Assembly (NCBI GenBank): GCA_015063805.1
Contig: SVTK01000012.1
Span: 1 to 64,000 of the forward strand
DNA: 64,000 nucleotides
From: Oscillospiraceae bacterium
Lineage (GTDB): Bacteria > Bacillota > Clostridia > Oscillospirales > CAG-272
Direction: 5' to 3'
Positions 61,898 to 64,000 of this stretch are shown here, piece by piece (the first letter of the stretch is position 1; each line of letters starts with the position of its first letter). The position numbers and the translations under genes are program-made. A model generated the notes under the pieces. That model saw only the letters and a list, made by a program, of their open reading frames with translations, was not told where the DNA came from and made no database searches.

Positions 61898-64000
61898 ATG
61901 GAATTTTTCTATCAAATAATCAACTTCCTGATTTTGCTTGCCTTGATCTGGTTGATCGGACGAAAAATGATTGTCTCGATTTTTGCCGACAGACGGGCAC
62001 GGATTAATCGGGAATTGGATGAAACAGAACAGATCGAGCAGGCAGAATTGTCTTTGCCCGAGGTTCCGACTGTATTCTCCGAGGAAATTCCGCAATCGAT
62101 TTTGCATGAGGTGGAGGAAATTCACACTCACGCGGAAAAGGCAGCGGCAAACCTGCTGCGGCAGACCGATGGAGAACTGCATGATATGCGCCGTGAAATG
62201 CTCTCCGGCGTGAGGGACGCTTTTCTGAAAAAGCTGTCTGCCCGCATTGGGGAACTTTTGCGCACCGAGCCCTATGCTTCCATGCTGCGCGAAAAAGAAG
62301 CTGAATTTGCAGATATGATCATTGATCGGATGGAAGTTACGCCGGGCGACATGGCCTATTTGCGCCGTGCCGGTGTGCTCTATGTGACCCTGACCTCTGC
62401 CTACGAACTTCCCCAGGAGATCGTGGATAAAATTGGCCGGCACGCCACTGAAATGCTGGCAAAAATCGGGGGGACACCTTCCTATTGGGTCAAGGTTGAT
62501 CCCAATCTGATTGGCGGCCTTCGTTTCCGCGTTGGCGACACGGTATATGACTGCACCGCGGAAGACCGGCTCTATGAGCTTTGCCGCGCCTTGGAACGAC
62601 GCGAGATCAGCGGCGATGAGGATGCAGAGACGCTGGTTGCCGATATGCTTGAGGGGATTATGTCCACCAAGCACGGCGTCAATGAATATCAGCTTGGGCG
62701 CGTCATCAGCGTTTCCGACGGTATTTGCTGGCTCGACGGCCTGTCCGATATCATGTACGGCGAAGTTGTCGAGTTTGAATGCGGTGAACGCGGCATGGTG
62801 CTGGATATTGAGCCTGACCGCATCGGATGTGTGATTTACGGTAAATTTGAGCATATTGAGAGTGGCAGCCGTGTGCGCCGTGTAGGCCGCATTGCATCTG
62901 TCCCCTGCGGAGACGAGTTGCTGGGCCGTGTGATCAATCCCATGGGCCATGCACTTGACGGTAAGGGCCGCATCTGGTCGAAAGAGCGCCGTCCCATTGA
63001 GTGCAAATCTCCCAGTATACCCGATCGTGCTGCAGTTTTCCGTCCTCTGCATACCGGCATCAAGGCGATTGATGCCCTGGTGCCGATTGGCCGCGGCCAG
63101 CGTGAGCTGATTATCGGCGACCGTCAGTCGGGCAAGACTTCTGTGGCTATCGATGCCATCATCAATCAAAAAGGGAAGAACACTGTTTGTATTTATGTTG
63201 CCATCGGGCAGAAGGATACGACTGTGGCGGATATCCGCGAAAAACTGACCAAGTATGGGGCAATGGAATATACCACAATTGTCTGTGCACCGGCCTCGGC
63301 ATCGGCATCCTTCCAGTATATTGCTCCCTTTGCCGGAACCGCGATGGCTGAGTATTTTATGTACCAGGGGCGAGACGTGCTCATCGTATACGATGACCTT
63401 TCCAAGCACGCTGTGGCCTATCGCGAGTTGTCCCTTCTGCTTCACCGTCCTTCGGGGCGTGAAGCTTATCCCGGTGACGTGTTCTATCTCCATTCCCGCT
63501 TGCTTGAGCGAGCAGCACAGCTTTCCCCCGAAAACGGCGGAGGCTCAATTACCGCGCTGCCAATTATTGAAACACAGGCAGGGGACATTTCTGCCTACAT
63601 TCCTACTAATGTAATCTCTATCACTGACGGACAAATCTTCCTCGATTCGGATCTGTTCAATGAGGGACAGCGTCCTGCGGTTAATGTGGGCCTTTCCGTC
63701 TCCCGCGTGGGAAGTGCTGCGCAGACCAAGCTGATGAAGCAGGTTTCCTCCAGACTGCGTATGGAACTGGCACAATACCGTGAGCTGGTCGGGTTTACTC
63801 AGTTCGGTTCTGATCTCGATTCGGCAACGAAGCGTGTGCTGGATGCGGGCGAGCGCATGATGAGTGCACTTCGTCAGAGTCGTTACGCACCGCTTCCCGA
63901 CTGGAAGCAGGTTCTGCTTATCTACGCTGTTGCCGAAGGGTACGCTGCGTCGGTATCCCCCGCAGATATGGAGGCGTTTGCCGAGGAGATGTACAGCTAT
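61898..64000 (+). CDS. atpFHA: In-frame fusion: b-like anchor, delta-like domain and F1 alpha subunit (partial, right end cut)
   Basis: 701 codons are open to the window edge with no stop or frameshift. ATG 61898 follows CGGAAAAT. Residues 3-22 are a transmembrane helix followed by an RRARINREL b-type hinge. Residues about 40-145 are charged helix. About 155-232 match the delta C-terminal domain: [31 protein letters not shown], then a C-terminal helix [12 protein letters not shown]. Alpha begins near 238: [10 protein letters not shown], Walker A GDRQSGKT at 407-414, which is residue 169-176 in E. coli alpha, and [18 protein letters not shown]. So alpha is complete at its N-terminus. Operon order I-B-E-F-(H)-A is canonical, with H fused. 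Alpha is present three times per enzyme, delta once, so processing or a novel stalk number is implied. Possible internal starts at ATG 62645 or 62660 have poor sites (GAGGGG three bases before the latter). Confidence 0.88.
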   Translation, partial: MEFFYQIINFLILLALIWLIGRKMIVSIFADRRARINRELDETEQIEQAELSLPEVPTVFSEEIPQSILHEVEEIHTHAEKAAANLLRQTDGELHDMRREMLSGVRDAFLKKLSARIGELLRTEPYASMLREKEAEFADMIIDRMEVTPGDMAYLRRAGVLYVTLTSAYELPQEIVDKIGRHATEMLAKIGGTPSYWVKVDPNLIGGLRFRVGDTVYDCTAEDRLYELCRALERREISGDEDAETLVADMLEGIMSTKHGVNEYQLGRVISVSDGICWLDGLSDIMYGEVVEFECGERGMVLDIEPDRIGCVIYGKFEHIESGSRVRRVGRIASVPCGDELLGRVINPMGHALDGKGRIWSKERRPIECKSPSIPDRAAVFRPLHTGIKAIDALVPIGRGQRELIIGDRQSGKTSVAIDAIINQKGKNTVCIYVAIGQKDTTVADIREKLTKYGAMEYTTIVCAPASASASFQYIAPFAGTAMAEYFMYQGRDVLIVYDDLSKHAVAYRELSLLLHRPSGREAYPGDVFYLHSRLLERAAQLSPENGGGSITALPIIETQAGDISAYIPTNVISITDGQIFLDSDLFNEGQRPAVNVGLSVSRVGSAAQTKLMKQVSSRLRMELAQYRELVGFTQFGSDLDSATKRVLDAGERMMSALRQSRYAPLPDWKQVLLIYAVAEGYAASVSPADMEAFAEEMYSY

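Noticed and set aside
61892-63493. 533-codon minus-strand open frame
   Set aside because: Shadow of the b-delta-alpha fusion; the sense strand has Walker A and delta motifs.
61898-64000. Frameshift or assembly artefact joining delta and alpha
   Set aside because: The frame is continuous through both domains without loss of motif spacing; an error would usually break one of them. Not excluded, but unsupported.

Overview
The window reads as chromosomal DNA of an anaerobic, endospore-forming member of the Clostridia, probably an Oscillospirales/Ruminococcaceae-type gut bacterium. This is inference from gene content: mother-cell type SpoIID and peptidoglycan-binding proteins, PdaA-like deacetylases, an NfnAB-type electron-bifurcating pair, an S-box ahead of metK, a T-box ahead of serS, strong Shine-Dalgarno sites, occasional GTG/TTG starts, moderately high G+C in genes and AT-rich spacers. 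No rRNA, tRNA, prophage, transposase or CRISPR array was seen.

Layout. 1-280: C-terminus of a surface protein with a Thr/Pro hexapeptide stalk. 0.4-5.7 kb: ttcA-like, two amidases, ligA, exoIII. 5.8-7.7 kb: PadR/DUF1700/DUF4097 envelope-stress type operon. 8-9.9 kb: secreted C39-like peptidase behind a structured leader, then an ABM monooxygenase. 9.9-16.2 kb: purC, an AAA ATPase, an EamA exporter, a FliB-like protein and clpC. 16.3-21.5 kb: a leaderless peptidoglycan-binding operon and a SpoIID operon. 21.7-30 kb: a long minus-strand housekeeping cluster (oxidoreductase, coaE, transglycosylase, M18 peptidase, prfA, sua5, topoisomerase IV A). 30-38.6 kb: rplS, a transglutaminase-like lipoprotein, argGH with a REP-like element between them, tandem deacetylases, membrane proteins and proC. 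38.8-48.6 kb: nfnAB-like genes, a methyltransferase, a C-S lyase, metK, recD2 and comF. 48.7-57 kb: mbl/mreB, pepD, an acyltransferase with an atypical regulator, rlmB, and a large membrane protein that I read as a catalytically dead P-type ATPase. 57-64 kb: an XRE/TPR regulator, serS and the start of the F-type ATP synthase operon.

Two items stand out. (1) The last gene (61898 to beyond the window) is one uninterrupted frame joining a b-like membrane anchor, a delta-like domain and a full-length F1 alpha subunit. This has consequences for peripheral-stalk number, because alpha is present in three copies. (2) The 867-residue protein at 54426-57029 keeps the membrane layout and motif spacing of a P1B-type ATPase but has lost the phosphorylated Asp and other catalytic signatures, and carries a long acidic N-terminus. 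I could not run any searches, so novelty is unverified for both.

Regulation visible in sequence: many sigma-A type promoters with 17-bp spacers, Rho-independent hairpins at most convergent junctions, one S-box, one T-box, a possible L19 leader, an XRE palindrome over its own -10 region, and a possible sigma-K-like promoter before the leaderless spore-type operon.
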